Positions 48,283 through 48,559 of a DNA stretch of 48,559 bases are shown here, piece after piece. The notes under the pieces were generated by a model. The model searched no databases, had not been told where the DNA came from, and saw only the letters and a program-made list of their open reading frames with translations. This stretch comes from Collinsella sp. (lineage in GTDB: Bacteria; Actinomycetota; Coriobacteriia; Coriobacteriales; Coriobacteriaceae): assembly GCA_019424965.1 (NCBI GenBank), contig JAHYYL010000017.1, positions 1-48,559 of the forward strand. The letters are read 5' to 3'. Made by a program: the position numbers and the translations under genes. Numbering within the stretch: position 1 is the stretch's first letter; each line of letters begins with the position of its first letter.

Positions 48283-48323
48283 GCCGCTGGCTGCCGCAAC
48301 CTTGCGAATCTAAGCGCGATACT

Positions 48324-48365
48324 AAGCGGGCCGCGCCGGAAATCCCCGGCGCGGCCCGCTTTTTT
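48324..48365 (+). terminator. Terminator of the dehydrogenase gene
   Basis: AAGCGGGCCGCGCCGG (48324-48339) pairs with CCGGCGCGGCCCGCTT (48346-48361) perfectly and ends in TTTTTT, 41 bases after the stop. Confidence 0.95.
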
Positions 48366-48401
48366 GACTCACGCAGTGCCCTTGCGAATCGAAGGTGAAT
48401 A

Positions 48402-48559
48402 CTTTTCCGCGAAGTGAACGAGCAAAAACGAGCCCCCGAAGCATCGACACTTTTCAGACGCCGTTTCCTGCGGTTTCGCCGAGTTTTTCCTGCAGTTTTG
48501 GCGTCAAAAAGTGTGGATGCTTCGGGGGTCCAAAATAGGTCGTTCACTTCGCGGAAAAG
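48402..48559. repeat. Long imperfect palindrome at the window edge
   Basis: CTTTTCCGCGAAGTGAACGA (48402-48421) is the exact complement of the last 20 bases of the window (48540-48559). The pairing continues inward with interruptions: CCCCCGAAGCATC / GATGCTTCGGGGG, ACACTTTT / AAAAGTGT and GACGCC / GGCGTC. The arms are about 60 bases and the central part about 35-40. No ORF with a ribosome binding site lies inside. It looks like a MITE or REP-type mobile palindrome and may continue past the window. Confidence 0.8.

Overview
The window reads as chromosomal DNA of a high-GC actinobacterium of the class Coriobacteriia, most like Collinsella. This is an inference from GC-rich codon use, a Gram-positive-type Tad pilus locus without a secretin, a T-box in front of pheST, and the protein families present. 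No 16S rRNA or other decisive marker is in the window. Nearly all genes look intact and housekeeping-like. The less ordinary parts are the Tad cluster, the stretch from tRNA-Val to the mannose-family PTS, a hicAB module, and several palindromic or iterated non-coding elements.

Layout. 1-704: a toxin-antitoxin-like pair. 763-10365 (minus strand): a compact Tad/Flp pilus operon in the order cpaB, tadZ, tadA, tadB, tadC, flp, small membrane proteins, TadE/TadG-like proteins, DUF192, with many genes overlapping. 10617-14866: rsgA and a calcium-type P-type ATPase, separated by tandemly repeated hairpins; the ATPase leader can fold its ribosome binding site into a hairpin. 15309-16769: pyk. 16972-20607: a zinc-dependent phospholipase C-like protein and a cobalt/nickel ECF transporter (cbiMQO). 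20777-24840: pheST under a Phe T-box, with a long palindrome between the two genes. 24984-31663: M32 carboxypeptidase, glmM, a DUF4012 protein and an EamA exporter.

31953-36026: tRNA-Val(GAC), then accessory-looking genes: a DUF5710 protein, an overlapping pair of small unknowns, another unknown, and an AlbA_2/Schlafen-type ATP-binding regulator with an iterated TATCTCTC array upstream. 36456-41192: a mannose-family PTS (IIA, IIB, IIC, IID), a sugar-phosphate SIS deglycase/isomerase resembling FrlB, and a GntR/UTRA regulator. Together they would import, phosphorylate and split an amino sugar or Amadori product. 41674-44667: an M16C metalloprotease. 44814-45399: hicAB, bracketed by related palindromes and driven by a promoter that carries two LexA-like boxes. 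45528-48282: 5-formyl-THF cyclo-ligase, metA (acetyl-CoA type by its Glu111) and an L-lactate/2-hydroxyacid dehydrogenase. 48402-48559: a long imperfect palindrome that runs to the window edge.

The best candidates for something undescribed are non-coding: the duplicated TATCTCTC array with conserved internal spacing and a related block 5 kb away, the terminal palindrome, the palindrome inside pheST, the tandem hairpin repeats before rsgA, and the SOS-like control of hicAB. I see no CRISPR array, insertion sequence, prophage or rRNA.
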